Source of the DNA: Dromaius novaehollandiae
Lineage: Eukaryota > Chordata > Aves > Casuariiformes > Dromaiidae
Assembly: GCF_036370855.1 (NCBI RefSeq)
Contig: NC_088110.1
Location: 20,393,501-20,457,500, forward strand
Length of the DNA: 64,000 nucleotides
Direction of reading: 5' to 3'
Under the pieces are notes generated by a model. It did not search any database. It saw nothing but the letters and a program-made list of their open reading frames with translations, and was not told the DNA's origin. The translations under genes and the position numbers were made by a program. This document shows positions 36,401 through 48,295 of the stretch, piece after piece. How positions within the stretch are numbered: position 1 is the first letter of the stretch; each line of letters begins with the position of its first letter.

Positions 36401-37789
36401 GGGATCACTCATCTCCCTCGAGTGGTGAAGATATTTTTCAGGCTGGCTACACAGTGTTATGGCAATGTTTTTGAAACTTGCCTGGTTCAAATCATGTGGC
36501 AGTGATATTGCTGAAGGCTGCCAATTCAATGGAGAATTGCACACGAATTCCATGGGTGGGAACTCGCAATATTAGACATGAGCTAATAATAGTTCCTCTT
36601 GACTTCTGAAATGTCAGAATGGTCTTATGAGCAACGGCGTTTTAGAAAGATTAACCTCTTGTTTGCTGCCAGGAGCAGTCTTTGATATACTCAGCATAAT
36701 GGTACACCAATAATGCGTAAAGGAAGTAGCATGGAAACGAGGAGTCTGGACTTATCCCTTGTGAATGGACTAGCTTTGAGATGACCCCAGACAGCCTGCA
36801 GCCCTGAGATGTGGTTTTGTCTTTCTGCTGTCCAGGATTTTTTAAGATCTCATGAACATGCCTCTACCTCATTTTCCCCATCCACAAAAGGTTTGGAAAT
36901 CTGAGAGGAATGTCTACAGCACTATTGAGGTATGCTAACATGAAGGAGCAGCTCTGCCCTCCTGGAGAAGGGTGGGTTACTGCCTGACGGGCTGTCCCAG
37001 GGTCAGCTCTGCAGGGCTGCCCGAGCTTCTGAGGGAACCTGCTGGGCAGGCTGCTCTCGAGCAGGGACTCTTGGCAGGGGACAGTAATACCACTTTGCAG
37101 AGAACTCAAAGTTTTGGGTTGATCTATGAAGCAAAAAAACCTAAAAGTAAACAAATCTCTAAATGCTCTGCTGGTGCTAGTTTAATACTTTTTCCTACAC
37201 TAGTCATTTATTCTCTTTCCTGTCTAACGCATCCAGTGAGGTACCAGCAGTATGTCTCCAGCTGCAGGATTTACTCTAAGATTTTTTTATGGACTGCTGG
37301 AGGCCAGTCAGTGGCTTTGATATGTTGGCTTCAGAGTAGCAGAAACTAAGTGAAGAAAAACTACCAAAAAAAGTTTGCAGTCGAAAGATGCTATCATTTA
37401 TCGCTTTGAAATTCAGAATCAGAAGCTTTTGTGGCCTTTTGAGGGTGTAATTAGCAGCATAGCTCATAGGTGGATGAGCTGAGTTTCAGGAGATCCTAGA
37501 TGCTTGTCTCTTGCAACTTAACTAAGGTCAGGGCACTTGTTTCTGCTGTAAACAGTTGCATGGGACTTGTATGAAACCAGGCCCTGAGCTGGCTAGCAAT
37601 GCAAATACAGAGAGAAGATAGATGAGCTATATTCAGAGTGCTTCTGAACTGCCTTTTATAGTTAGTTATTCTCGTAGTTGAGCATACCTGGTGGATGCGT
37701 CTTCCCAGGCAGAACTGCATCACTCAGTGGCACAAATAACCTTACTTAATGATGGGATCTCACTTTCTGTATGCCACTATATTCATTTA
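33490..37789. other. Intron 1 sequence with scattered CpG patches
   Basis: Mostly unremarkable. GC/CpG-rich patches appear at 34.53-34.59, about 35.39-35.51 and about 36.0-36.2 kb, and they inflate chance ORFs on both strands. No splice-flanked coding exon was recognised. Confidence 0.45.
34530..34700 (+). promoter_or_regulatory. Intronic CpG cluster followed by a TATA-like box
   Basis: Seven CpGs lie within 34531-34587 (CCACGGG, GCCGAG, AGCGTACC, TGCGCAG, AGCGCTG, CTCGCTGCGGGG). CTTTTAAATAGC follows at 34633-34644. The spacing could suit a small + strand alternative promoter with a start near 34.67 kb. An enhancer is equally possible. Confidence 0.25.
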
Positions 37790-37905
37790 TTTTTAGGGGG
37801 AAACTAAAATACAAAGCAAAAAAGTGGCTTGTGCAGAGTCCTATAGAAAGCTCCTGATGGATAGGATGCAGTCCTGGCTCAGGAAACCCAGGTCACCCCT
37901 CAGTG
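37790..37905 (-). repeat. MIR-like SINE relic, reverse
   Basis: Reads as a diverged reverse-complement MIR. 'tttttaggggggaaactaaa' stands for 'ttttacagaggggaaactga'. 'aagtggcttgtgcagagtcc' stands for 'aagtgacttgcccaaggtca', and 'gtcctggctcaggaaaccca' matches the 'aacctggctcaggaaccca' type end. Ends are not sharp. Confidence 0.5.
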
Positions 37906-39667
37906 CATGTACTTGCTGTCCCTGTGTTCCCCACATGCCTTGTGGGGAAATCTTGGAAAGAGTCTCGCATTCCTGTTATTTATTAGGCCTGACTAGAGCT
38001 TTAATTGCAGTAACTACTTTGTATCTTAAAAGTCCATCCATCTACTTTATTTCTGCAGTGCATCCAGCTGCCGGCATTTAATCCCTTTCTTAAAGATGCG
38101 TTGTAGTCATCTTGTGACAATGAAGATATATTTTTAGTGTGCTTAGGGAACTGCGGTTAACAAAATGACTTCACCCGAAGGGGAAGCTTTACTGTTACCG
38201 TTTTGTTCTTGTTCAATAAACCTGAAATACATCATTGACATTAATGCATTACTAAAAGTAAAGTAAGATGGGGATCAATGGTTCTTAAAGAATATTTCTT
38301 TTCCCACCTGAGTTCCTATATTTCAGGAATATGCTGTTATTTTTGTTGCTCTGTGAATGGATTTAAATTGTATTTGTAAGTATTTTAAGCAAATTGCATG
38401 TTCCCAAACTTGAGAGTAAAAGCAGATATGTGTCCTCAGTGAAATATTAGCTAGAACTACTCAACATCATGTGAACCTGTGCTCCTTTATTAAGTCTCAT
38501 GTTAAATAATTTGCAGCAAAGTACTGTGAAAAGATCTTTTTGTTTTTTATAGCAGGAGTCAAACCAGAGGTTAATCCTAATGGTTCAGAATTAGACAATT
38601 GAATATTCCATCAGACTCCTCAAGAAACAAAGTAATATTGGCCAATGTAAGAGATGTAATTTAAATATGAATTTGCATTTATGGCCACCATATCCATTTG
38701 TTAACTCAATACTAGTATTTTTTTTAGACTTCTATGTATTAGGTGGCATGCAGTATTTATATTGTCTCAAGACCTTGAAAAATGATGCTTGTTTTTTTGA
38801 ACTTTGTCATCATTTTGGCTTTATATTTGAGAGCGGTGACTGTGATATAACTTATAAAAATCCAAGTTGTGTATTTGTGTCAAAAGTCAGCAAAGCATTT
38901 TGTTTTCTGCTTTTAATATTTATGGCATTAACAAGAGAGAACAATCAGTTTTGTGTTCTCTGAGGAGTCTGCAACTCAATTGAGTTAGCATTTTTGTAAA
39001 CAAAGCTGATTTGAAAGAGGGCAAGTCTCCCAGAGTTTTCAGGAAATGTGCCTGTCTCTCAATAACCTTGTTCTTATAATGCTAAATGTGGTAAGGGATA
39101 AGGCTCTTCACAATATTATCTGAGCACTGACAGCGTACTCGGTGTTAGTACAAGGCATTCAGAAAAAGCCTTTTCTGCAGTCTCTGCTCTCAAGGACAAA
39201 AAACCCAATTAGCTGACCTGCCCGAAACACATACTGTTATTTCTGTTAACGAAGGCACAAAAAATTGCAGAATTTAAATTTGAGATTTGGAATCTGAAAG
39301 AGATTTGAGGGAATCATTTTGCAGTAGATAGGGAAAAGGAAATGTAAGCACATTAGTTACCCCAATTAAGAGTGTGCTGTGTATGTATATATGCAGTGAA
39401 GATATATATGATACTATCATATATTCGTATACACAAATAAAATGTAGGTCAGACAAAATCAGAGCTAAGCTTTGTGGGTTTTGTCACACTACGCTGGCTG
39501 CTTTTACTCCCAAAGGTTATACTTGGTTTGTAACTCATTATTCTTCTAATAACTTATGCTCAGGCCTTAGGAGTAAAGCTTCTGAATTGTTTAAGATGAG
39601 TTTGGACTCGCTGAGTCTGAGCTTTTTGCATAAAAATCCACTCAGAACACAGTAATGGGTTTTATGT
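37906..39667. other. Intron 1, AT-rich, nothing recognised
   Basis: Includes an AT-rich stretch at 38.1-38.6 kb and an alternating TA-rich patch at 39381-39432. Weak similarity to old amniote repeats near 39.10-39.24 kb was not strong enough to call. Confidence 0.4.
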
Positions 39668-39701
39668 TTTGAATGTGTTTATACTTCTGAACACATTCAA
39701 A
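39668..39701. repeat. Perfect inverted repeat, 12-bp arms, 10-nt loop
   Basis: TTTGAATGTGTT (39668-39679) is exactly complementary to AACACATTCAAA (39690-39701), with loop TATACTTCTG. The stem is too short for a typical microRNA precursor. It may be a cruciform-prone site or the remnant of a palindromic repeat. Confidence 0.95.
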
Positions 39702-40697
39702 CTCACATGCCTGGTATTAAAGTGATCAAATGAGCTGTTTCAAAGAGTAAGTGATTGAGTGTCTTTACATGTCTTCAAAGTAACCTTGTCTAGCTGCATC
39801 GCAGACTTGTAAGAATTTAGCGAATATAAATGCATGATGAAAGCAGTGCAGAAGAAACACAGCAGTGTAAATCAGGTATGTGCATGGAGTAGTTTGAAGG
39901 ACTGGAGTTTTAAAAGTAGGAATAAAAATCTGCAGGTTTGATAGCTTTTTGAAATGTCTGAGTTATCCAAGGAGAGCATCACTCCAGTCTGTTTTCTTTT
40001 TCTTGCCCCTTCCTACTCCTCAGTAGAGGGATCTAGATCTGGTGATGCTAAATCCCACGAGTGGTCCCTGCTTAGGCATGCAGCCTCACAGAGGAGCCGC
40101 TTATTTGAACAAACATGACTTGTGTGAATTATAGCCGAAAGGATTTGGGTCTGCAGAAACCATAGCAGTTGTCACCGAAATTTGGGAAATACTCATTCCC
40201 AAGAGAATACTGATCAGAAGGTGCATAAAAAGAGACTGAAAGTGAAGTGTTAAAGTATTTACAAATCTTACAGAGTCATCAGATGTAACTATATGCAGAG
40301 CAATAGAGTGGGCTACAAAACAGTATTTTTCTTTCTCCCTGTGGTGAGATGTTGTAGCAGAGAATTGTATATAAAGGAGGAAATAGAATGTGTTTCCTTT
40401 TTTCCCTTCTCTTAAATACAGTGACATGTCCTAATTTAAACCTAATTTTAATTCCTGTAACATTACTTGTAATAATGTTTAAAGTCCTCAGAATTAATTT
40501 GACTGGAAAAATTCCAGAAGGACTTTCAATTTTTCTCATTAAAAACATTATAGATGTCTTAATTAGGCTCTGTTATTAATGGTAATATTACTCAATTTAG
40601 AACTACACACTTAAGATGTGGTTACCTCTAGCGTGATTAGTCAGAGAAGCTCTGCTACGCAAGGATGCACACTAGAATTTTGAACAGCTCAATATTT

Positions 40698-40790
40698 AGA
40701 GCCAGATGCTCAGCCGGGTAAATTGGGTGGCTACCGTGGCCTCGGCAGAGCTAGACCGGGATATATTAACTGAGGGTTTGATACCTAAGC
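40698..40790. repeat. Ancient palindromic amniote repeat relic
   Basis: 'gccagatgctcagccgggta' then 'aattgggtggct' is followed by 'ggcagagctagaccgggata' then 'tattaactgaggg'. This resembles the sauropsid hairpin repeat of the form 'gatcctcagctggtgtaaat...attgacttcaatgg...atttacaccagctgaggatc'. The two halves are imperfect inverted copies. The family name is not assigned. Confidence 0.45.
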
Positions 40791-40929
40791 CTATAAATAA
40801 TAGTTTTTGGCTGATCTCCCTCATTCTTTCTCCTTTTCTCGTACTTGCTCTCCTCCCTACCCTTAGATTATGTATGTACAGTAGAATAAATTTATGAAGC
40901 AATACACCCATTCTTGACTTAAATATAAC

Positions 40930-41050
40930 CTGTTTAACTACTGAAGTCAAGTTGGAGCCCCTCTGTACTTGTATTTCTCTCATTCCCTGTGTTATCCCAG
41001 GCGAATTTCACTGACTTCAGTGAACGCGCTTGTGATTTAGATCGCGCTTC
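40930..41050. repeat. Second fragment of the same ancient repeat type
   Basis: 'ctgaagtcaagttggagccc' and 'ttcactgacttcagtgaacg' carry the characteristic 'attgacttcaatgg' type palindrome, and 'cttgtgatttag' matches the following part of related copies. Low sequence identity. Confidence 0.35.
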
Positions 41051-42525
41051 AAGGACCTTTCCGCAGTGCCTTTGACTCTAATGGGCTCTCACAAGCTTCT
41101 CGTTGTGGTAATTTGCTTTCCTTGGTGAGGTCCTTCTGCTATGCCTGAGAGCAGAATTGGGTAGAATATTTTATTTGCTTGCCTAGAGGCAGATTTATAC
41201 AAACTTTTCAAGTACTCTCTGTAGCAGTTAATGTGTGTATTCTCCTGCTAGAAGATTGAAAGGGGCTATTTGGCTTTGCTGTATCTGTGCCAGGCTTCAT
41301 TAGTAGGTAGGAATCCATGGCGGTTCTCAGTTTGTAATTACCGGCTGCTGCTCCTCTTTGATGGCACTTATGTTTATTGTGGTTGTGCATGGGAAAGGCT
41401 GCTTGCCGCATTGGCTATTGCGTGCTGCTCTGTGGCTGTAGCCGGGGAGCTCGAGCAAAATAAAGTGTGTAGTTTATGATTATCATCAGTGTATGAGACT
41501 TCATTGTTTAAAACAAATTGCTCCAGCATTTTAAATGAAGTGTGAGGTGTCTAAATGGAATTAGATGTAACAGCAAATTTTGGTGTATGCTGTTACTTGA
41601 TCATCCCAGCATTCAGATTTTTTTGAGCATTTTCAATGCATAAAATACTGCCTTGGCTGTGTAGAAGCTCATCTGAGTGGCAGGAAAGATGATCCTTATA
41701 TGAATTGCCTGAATCCCAGGGCTGTGTCATCTTGCAGGTAGTCTAACCATGAAGCGAACAGTTATCCTGCATTCCCGTTAGGATGGACAGATGTGTGTAA
41801 GGCTGTTAGAGCAAAAGGCATTTTGGATATATAATTAGTATATGGGGTAGTACTGAAATCTCACATTGGTACAGACATTTGCATCTGTTCGCTGATGTAT
41901 ATAATGCCGAGTTATTTGGGGTAGTAGGGTGCGAAGCTTAAAAGGAACTTAATGGCTTTTCCTTTAATAAATCATTGACTACAGCAGTGTCATCTTTTAT
42001 TAGCTTGTGTTTTTGTAAAAGTTAAAATTGAGCATAATGTTGCATATAATTCCAGAACATCTGGTAGCAATATCTAGTAGCAGCTGTTTAGTACCTGAAA
42101 TATAAACAAAACATGATTTTATCCATAGCTGTCACAGTTAATTTTCCTGGGAGTGCTGGTTTTAGCATAGGTGCACTAGGAAATAGGTTTGGTCAGGAGA
42201 AAGGGTGGGAGGAAGAGCATATATTCAAAATCTGAACAACTAGAGCAGAGGAGTGTGTAAGATCTGGACTAAGAACAAGGGATGCATTTATAAAAATAAA
42301 TCTTTACCAAAATATCACCACAAATTTAGAAGAAATAGTAAGACAAATCTCAGTCCTTAAGTACACTAGTGTTTTGGTGCTGAAGTGCATCCTATTAACA
42401 TAACTTTGAACAGATCACAACTTTCATATTTTTTCATTCCCCAGTCCTATATGAAAAATTTTCCAGTGCTTTGACTGTGTCAATGTAATGTAAAATTGCA
42501 TTTTTCTCCTCTGAGCACTAGAAGG

Positions 42526-42537
42526 AAAAAAAAAAAA
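42526..42537. repeat. Poly(A) run, 12 nt
   Basis: Simple homopolymer with no adjoining retroposon recognised. Confidence 0.9.
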
Positions 42538-43917
42538 GCCCCAAACCAAGGAAGAGTGAGGCGGCAGCAGCAGTGTTTTTTCCTCTCTGTAGTTCACTTG
42601 CTGCTTTTACTCTCCTGTTGTTCTAACTTCAGTTTTGAAGGAAATTGGTAGGCTGTGTCATCGTGTGAACCTGAGCAGCTCGCCTGGAGAGAGCAGAGGA
42701 AATGTGCCTTTTCCCCTACCGCTCCTCTTGTGCATCTTGGAGATGGTTAGAGGTGCCCTTGGGCTGCTGCACTTTGCCTCCCAGTGGGTAATGCCACTCA
42801 GACCTATCTTGAAGCTTCATGTTTTGGGCTTTTTCCACTCTGTCCCAGGGCTCCAGATTTGTTAACCGGGGGGTGAATAGATGTAGCACTGGCTGCTCCT
42901 GCTGAAGATTCCCTGTCGATGTGGAAACTGCCCTGTTTTTGACACGGATGTTTAGATACTCAGCCCAGTGCTTCAGACACCCCTAGCAATAGGAGCAACG
43001 GAGAGTGGCAGAGCGTGTTCAAGTAGCTGCTGCTGGTATGTTTGTATAAACTCCTCCTTTTACGTCCCTCTGCAAGGAGCAGAGATGTTAACCAAATAAT
43101 CTGCCTGGGTTTGCTACCACTTGTGGCAGATCCTGACCCTTCTGAGGTCGATGGTGGAGTGCAGAAAGCAGAACCAGACCTGGAGCATTGCAGGGTGCTG
43201 GAAAAGCACCTGTGGGAGTCACCACCTTTGCCTTCCCTTCTGCACTGCTTTCCCGACTGCTCTGGGGGGTGAATTCTGTTCTGGGCACTGATATTTTGGC
43301 AGTCCAGTCACCACCCATGTTTAAACTGTGCCTGTTCTGAATAATATCACTTCAAGGATAGAATAATGTTGATTTTTCTTTGGGCACATGAATAGAATAG
43401 ACTTTCTCACTCTGTATTTGCGATAAGGATCCCTGATGAGGGCAAACAGTTAGCTGCGATACTGGCTGTCTTTTTTTCTCTTTTCACTTCCTAGTAAGGA
43501 CACAAGAGGACTCCTTAAGAACATGAGCACAATGAATTTTATTTCTATCTGGGGCATTGGTTTTCTTTTGATGTTTGTTTATTTCCAAGAGTGATTAAAA
43601 GTCACCCTTCCGGCATCTTCATCTGTGCCTAGCGTGAGCCTGGCTGTATTTGTTGCGAGGCGAGTAGATCTGGGGCTGTGTAGGCACAATTTCTGATTTA
43701 TATTTAGGCACATTTAACTAGAAAAATTCCTTTTTATTTTCTGTTACAGTGAAATGACACTTTTGATGGATGATCCAGATGCTTTATCTATAATTTGATT
43801 TGAAAGTGTTACGCAGTATGGGTGTTCAAGTGCAAATAGTTTATAATCATAGCCTGATGCTGGAGGATGCTAAATATGTGTAATTTCATGTTATAATTCA
43901 TTATGGATGACATTCTG

Positions 43918-44012
43918 GCTCCTAGTGGGCTGATTGTAAAACTCCCTTGGCCTCAGTAATGCTGGAATTTCACCATAAGTGTGTTAACTAAGAACTGAGA
44001 TTTCATCATTTT
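43918..44012. repeat. Ancient amniote repeat relic
   Basis: 'gggctgattgtaaaactccc' then 'ttggcctcagtaatgctgga' then 'atttcaccataagtgtg' resembles amniote repeat copies reading 'cctgattctgtaaaactcccattgacttcagtaa...'. Diverged and unassigned. Confidence 0.4.
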
Positions 44013-44020
44013 ATTTTTAC

Positions 44021-44051
44021 TTAATCTAATTCATATTAATCTAATTGCATA
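44021..44051. repeat. TAAT-rich 15/16-bp tandem duplication
   Basis: TTAATCTAATTCATA is followed directly by TTAATCTAATTGCATA, then ATAAC. The duplication packs four TAAT cores into 31 bp, with an ATTGCATAA octamer/C-EBP-like word at the end. It could be a homeodomain or POU binding cluster within an intronic enhancer. Function is not shown. Confidence 0.85.
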
Positions 44052-45204
44052 ATAACTTTGTACAGCATCTTTTATTGTGAAGACTTTGAAATGCACCACA
44101 AACTATGACCTAAATCCTTCAGTTTAAGTCATTTATCAAATATAAAGTTCTTGTGTTGCTTGTGTTTAATTTCTAAGTGTTTACAGGATCTTGGCTTGAT
44201 TGCGTACAGCGTGTTCCCTTGCTCCTGAACCTGAGCTGTTGCTGAGCAGAATATGATGCTTTTTGAAACAGCAAATACGCACTAGGTTGCAGCTTTAACA
44301 GGAGAATTTCCTAGCTTTAACCAGTTAGGGTCCTCTCCTGGGAAAGGGAAAGCATGGTTTTGAATTTCTTTGGGATGGAGGAGGAAACGGAATCGGAGTG
44401 AATGCTCTTGCCATTAGACAAGTAAATAAGGGGGATGTGATATCATTACTTTTTTTGTCTTCCTCCCTCACTTGAGGAGATGGATTTTTTTGAATGAAAA
44501 GCAATAGTTTACAGTAGAAGAAGAAAATTAAGCCATGTATATCCCAAATAGAAGTAGCTTCTTCCTGCAACTCTTGAGGCTCAGACACTGACCTAGTGTG
44601 GAGGGCCAGGTATTTTGTTGTAGCCTGCATCTGTGCTATTGCGTTGCCTTTCCTTGCAGAATAGGGTGGCTGCATGTGGAATGCCTGTTGGAAATGGTTC
44701 CTGCCCGTACTAATTCCCAGTGTGCTGGAGAATTGTTGGGGAAAGTGCTAGCTGGGACAGACCAAAAGCTTTTGCGTAGTGCTGCCTGTCTCCAAGCATG
44801 TGCACGCTTCATGGGCTCTTTGTTTCCCCATCTCTGTTCTGGGCCTCCTGGGCTGAAGCTGTGCTCAGCTCTCGCTGTGCAGAGACCAGGAGTGTAAACA
44901 CCCTCGAGCTTCTGAGTTCTGGGACTGTGAGTCTGTAGAAGTTGGTGGGACTCCAACTGTTCAAGTTCTTTGGAGCCAATAAGACTGTAATAGGCAACAG
45001 TTGTTTCACACTTCACCAGCTTCTCTTGCAGGTTTGAGATTAAGATGGCAAAGGTCTGCTTCCTGTAGCACCTACAAGCTGAGTACCTTTGTGTCAAGAA
45101 CTTTCTACAGCTACTTCCTAATCTACTTTAGCCAAAGGCAAAGCTTGCCTTGTAAGATTGTAAATCACCTCATTTGGGAGAGCTTTGAAAGTATTACAGA
45201 AGTG

Positions 45205-45362
45205 AGATGTTAGAAGGATGGGGAGGCTTTGGAGACTCTTCTGAACTCAAGTGGATGAGGCCCTTAGCAACGTGGTCTAACTTTGCAGTCAGCCCTGCTT
45301 TGAGCAGGAGGTAGGACTGAATGACCTTGAGAGGTCTCTTACAACCTCGTGTTATCTGGTAA
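45205..45362 (+). repeat. CR1 LINE 3' fragment
   Basis: Diagnostic CR1 tail text in order: 'caagtggatgaggcccttag' then 'caacgtggtctaactt', 'gcagtcagccctgctttgag' then 'caggagg', and 'ctgaatgaccttgagaggtc' then 'tcttacaacctcgt'. The last corresponds to the conserved CR1 end 'gatgacctccagaggtcccttccaacct'. The 8-bp terminal repeat has decayed. This is the untranslated 3' part of a 5'-truncated old copy, inserted in the same orientation as CDH13. Confidence 0.9.
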
Positions 45363-48159
45363 TCTTTCTATTTGTATTACCCTTTCTTGCAAAATGCTGC
45401 TTTCTCCTTATGGACATATTTATCTTAGAAACACTAACATTGTCTCATGGTTTTATTACACACTTTAAAAATGAGAAGAATAAAAACTATATATTGCGAG
45501 GGAGCTGACTCCCTCATACAACTGCAGACTGAAAATAGTTCTTTTGATATAGTATGATGAACAGAAGAAACTTCTAATACAGTCAGCATTTCTGCTTATG
45601 TCTTTCATTTCCTATAATTCATTCTGGCTCTTTGGTAAATTGTATCAACTCCAATTTCAATAATTTCCCAAATGCTGTTGTAGCTTGTGTCGTGATGTAA
45701 TAGCAACTCACCGTTGATAGGTTTTGAATTTGTCTTTCCCTGGCAAGCTAACGTAGGTTTTTTATTTTGCTGCATCTGTGCTACGGTAAGTGGGTTGGTA
45801 TTGTGGAGGACACTTTGCTGCTGTTTGTTTTTGATATTCATTTTCTTAAAGGAAAGGGCAAGTTCTTTCAATGTTTAAGTGCAACAGTGAAGGGCTGTGT
45901 TCGACCTCATTAAACAAATTCTAGACTGCTTAGTTATGACTGGTGAGTGACTCTGAAATGCAGATTGTGCCTGCTTGCGCTTCGAAGGGGTTCAATGGCT
46001 TTGTTCAACTGTCTTTAATCTTTCTTTCTTTGCATTGCTGTAAAAGGTGCAAGTTTTGTACTAGGGACCCCGGGCATTAGGTATATTGGTAACTTTAACT
46101 AGTTCTTGTACTCCTTCTGGAGAGTAAAAAGGGGAGTAAAATCAAAGCTGTATGTAAGTACTATTATGAGTGTAACACGGCCTCTTCGGCTTTTTAGCAG
46201 CCCTTGATCTATCTGTTGCTTGTAGGCAAAATGAGTTTTAGAGAGATTTGGACTTTGGACTAGATAACATAGTGACTTGGGAATTTTCTTCTGCTCCCTT
46301 CTCGGGAGGGGCAGCATCAGTCCTCACTGAACCCGGGCACTTTTAAGGCCTTGTATAGCCCTTCTGCTCAGACTTATTGAAATGTCAGCTATCTTTTGCA
46401 TCAGTGATGCGAACACTGTGCAAATGCTTTTTCCTCATGCAGCTTCTCTTACTGGGCATGAGCTATCTGCAAGCATTTGCAAGGCCACTTTGTAGTCCTC
46501 ATTCAGATCTTTAAAACTCTGCTGTAATGCATTGGTAACTGGTTCATTTAGTCATCTGCAAATAACCCTAATTGGTGCTGGCTTATTATTCCTATATATA
46601 TTGTATTCCTATATATATGTATATAATATTCCTGTCTTATCTGTTGTATTATAAACTGGAAGCCTGAGGATTATGGGTTTTTGTTCTATGTTGTGCAGTG
46701 TCCCTGACCCAGGAGCCCCCTCCTACTGTATGTATAAATAATAAATGCTGATGCAACTCCCAGAGAGCTTGTTGAGGCATTAGATCAATCTAAGTAAGTT
46801 TAGTATGAAACATTCATGATATTGACTCTGCACCTGAATTTCTTGAACAAGCTTGTGACGCTTCTCGTATTAATTCACAGGCAGATTTGCTAATGGTGTT
46901 TCCTGTTTTGCTCCCTTCTGGCACTTACCAGTTAGGGAATAAAAGGCAGCTTTGAGAGCAAGATAGAGGAAGGAGATGTATTCATACCATCCAGATTTAA
47001 GAGCCTAAGCTAGATACCTAGGCTTTCTGGTGGTAATTGAGTTTTTAGCAGGCAAATGAAAGCATCTAAATTAGGAGCCTGCTTCTCTCTACTGGCAATG
47101 TCATGAGGCTGTGTGCCTAACTTTGACACGTCCTGTACTGTGAATACTCAAAGCTATAGTCTGCATGTTTTTTAAGGCTTTGAGTATGAAAAGGGGGAAT
47201 AGACCTGTGGAGACCTCTGAAGTCTCTCTCCACCCGGGGGCTGAGTGCTCCCTCTCCAGATTTTAAGAGTGGAAGGATTGCTCACTAGCGCGGGACCCAG
47301 ATATCACTGTGCTGGATGAGAAAGCTACAAGACAGAAACCCTCTGCAGCCTTTTTGTTTCCACTTTTGTTGTACTAGGCAAACATCCAGCTGAAATAATA
47401 TGGCTTATGATTAGAAAATAAGAGTCTATCGAACTGCCTCACTCTGTTTTGTAAGCATCTCGACTGTCTGAGGAGAGACAAATGAGTATAATGAGCTGAT
47501 CAACACTTTCTCCTTGCTGTAATTCTCACAAAAACATCCTATATGCTTTCACGACTTTACCACATATGCTTTTCCAGCTCTCTCCTGTTAGACCTTGTGC
47601 TGTCTCTGTTATGGTAGATAAACACTTTTGACAGAAATTTTAAATCCAGTGTGAAAATGTAATGTGTTTTCCCCAATTTATGTCTTTCCAAGTGCTACAG
47701 TATGATGTGACCCTTTATTCTGTTTTATGACATGAGATGCATCTGTGGCTACTATACTGGGGTCAAGACTGCTTTTTAGTGCTGTCATCCTCCATTAACT
47801 TGCAACTTAAATGAATGCGGCCAAAGTGGAGACAGCATACAAAAACACTCCTGGGTGGGAAAATGACATCAGGTTTCTCAGCCTGTCTGCTACAAGCTGC
47901 AGTTATCTATTAATAATTACATCCAGACTTGTTACACTGAACCAATGATATACTACTTGGACAAGGAAAGTGGAGAAAACTGCTGTTTGTCATTCTTTGG
48001 GGAGTTTTTATTAAAAATAAAATTCATATTTTCATAACTTCTACAGAAACATTAAATAAACTGACAGTAGTCACAATTCCAGTTCTGACAATAACATCCG
48101 AGTTTTAAACAATGTGTCTTATCCTTATGTCTGAGATGTATTTTTAAAGAAAATCAGGT
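45363..48159. other. Intron 1, nothing recognised except simple AT repeat
   Basis: Contains ATTCCTATATATA twice within 46588-46634. A weak 'aagagcctaagc ... ttaggagcct' pattern at 46998-47085 recalls a palindromic amniote repeat but is too diverged to call. Confidence 0.4.
46588..46634. repeat. TA-rich simple repeat
   Basis: Alternating TATATA stretches within a duplicated ATTCCTATATATA word; likely length-variable. Confidence 0.9.
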
Positions 48160-48295
48160 TTTTATTTTTGGACATGGAGAAACTGAACCCAAGAGATGAA
48201 ACAACTGGCATCAATGGCCATGGATTTGAGAGCCAGGAAGAGAACATATGTCTCATAAAAATCAGGTCATTGAACTTTTCTCCTAGGCCATTGCT
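48160..48295 (-). repeat. MIR-like SINE relic, reverse
   Basis: 'ttttggacatggagaaactg' then 'aacccaagagatgaaacaac' then 'tggc' parallels 'ttttacagatggggaaactgaggcacagagagatgaaatgacttgcc'. 'gagagccaggaagagaacat' then 'atgtctc' parallels 'cagagccaggaagagaacccaggtctc'. A good full-length match for a reverse MIR-type element. Confidence 0.65.

Noticed and set aside
39101..39240. Weak resemblance to the amniote MIR-associated repeat
   Set aside because: Only short words such as 'cagtctctgctctcaaggac' match; not enough ordered similarity to call.
44598..45097. ORFs of 99 (+) and 153 (-) codons
   Set aside because: Opposite-strand overlapping frames with no domain and no splice signals; read as intron.
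46998..47085. Possible 'ttaggagcctaa' palindromic repeat
   Set aside because: Only the arm words are similar; the centre and spacing do not match.
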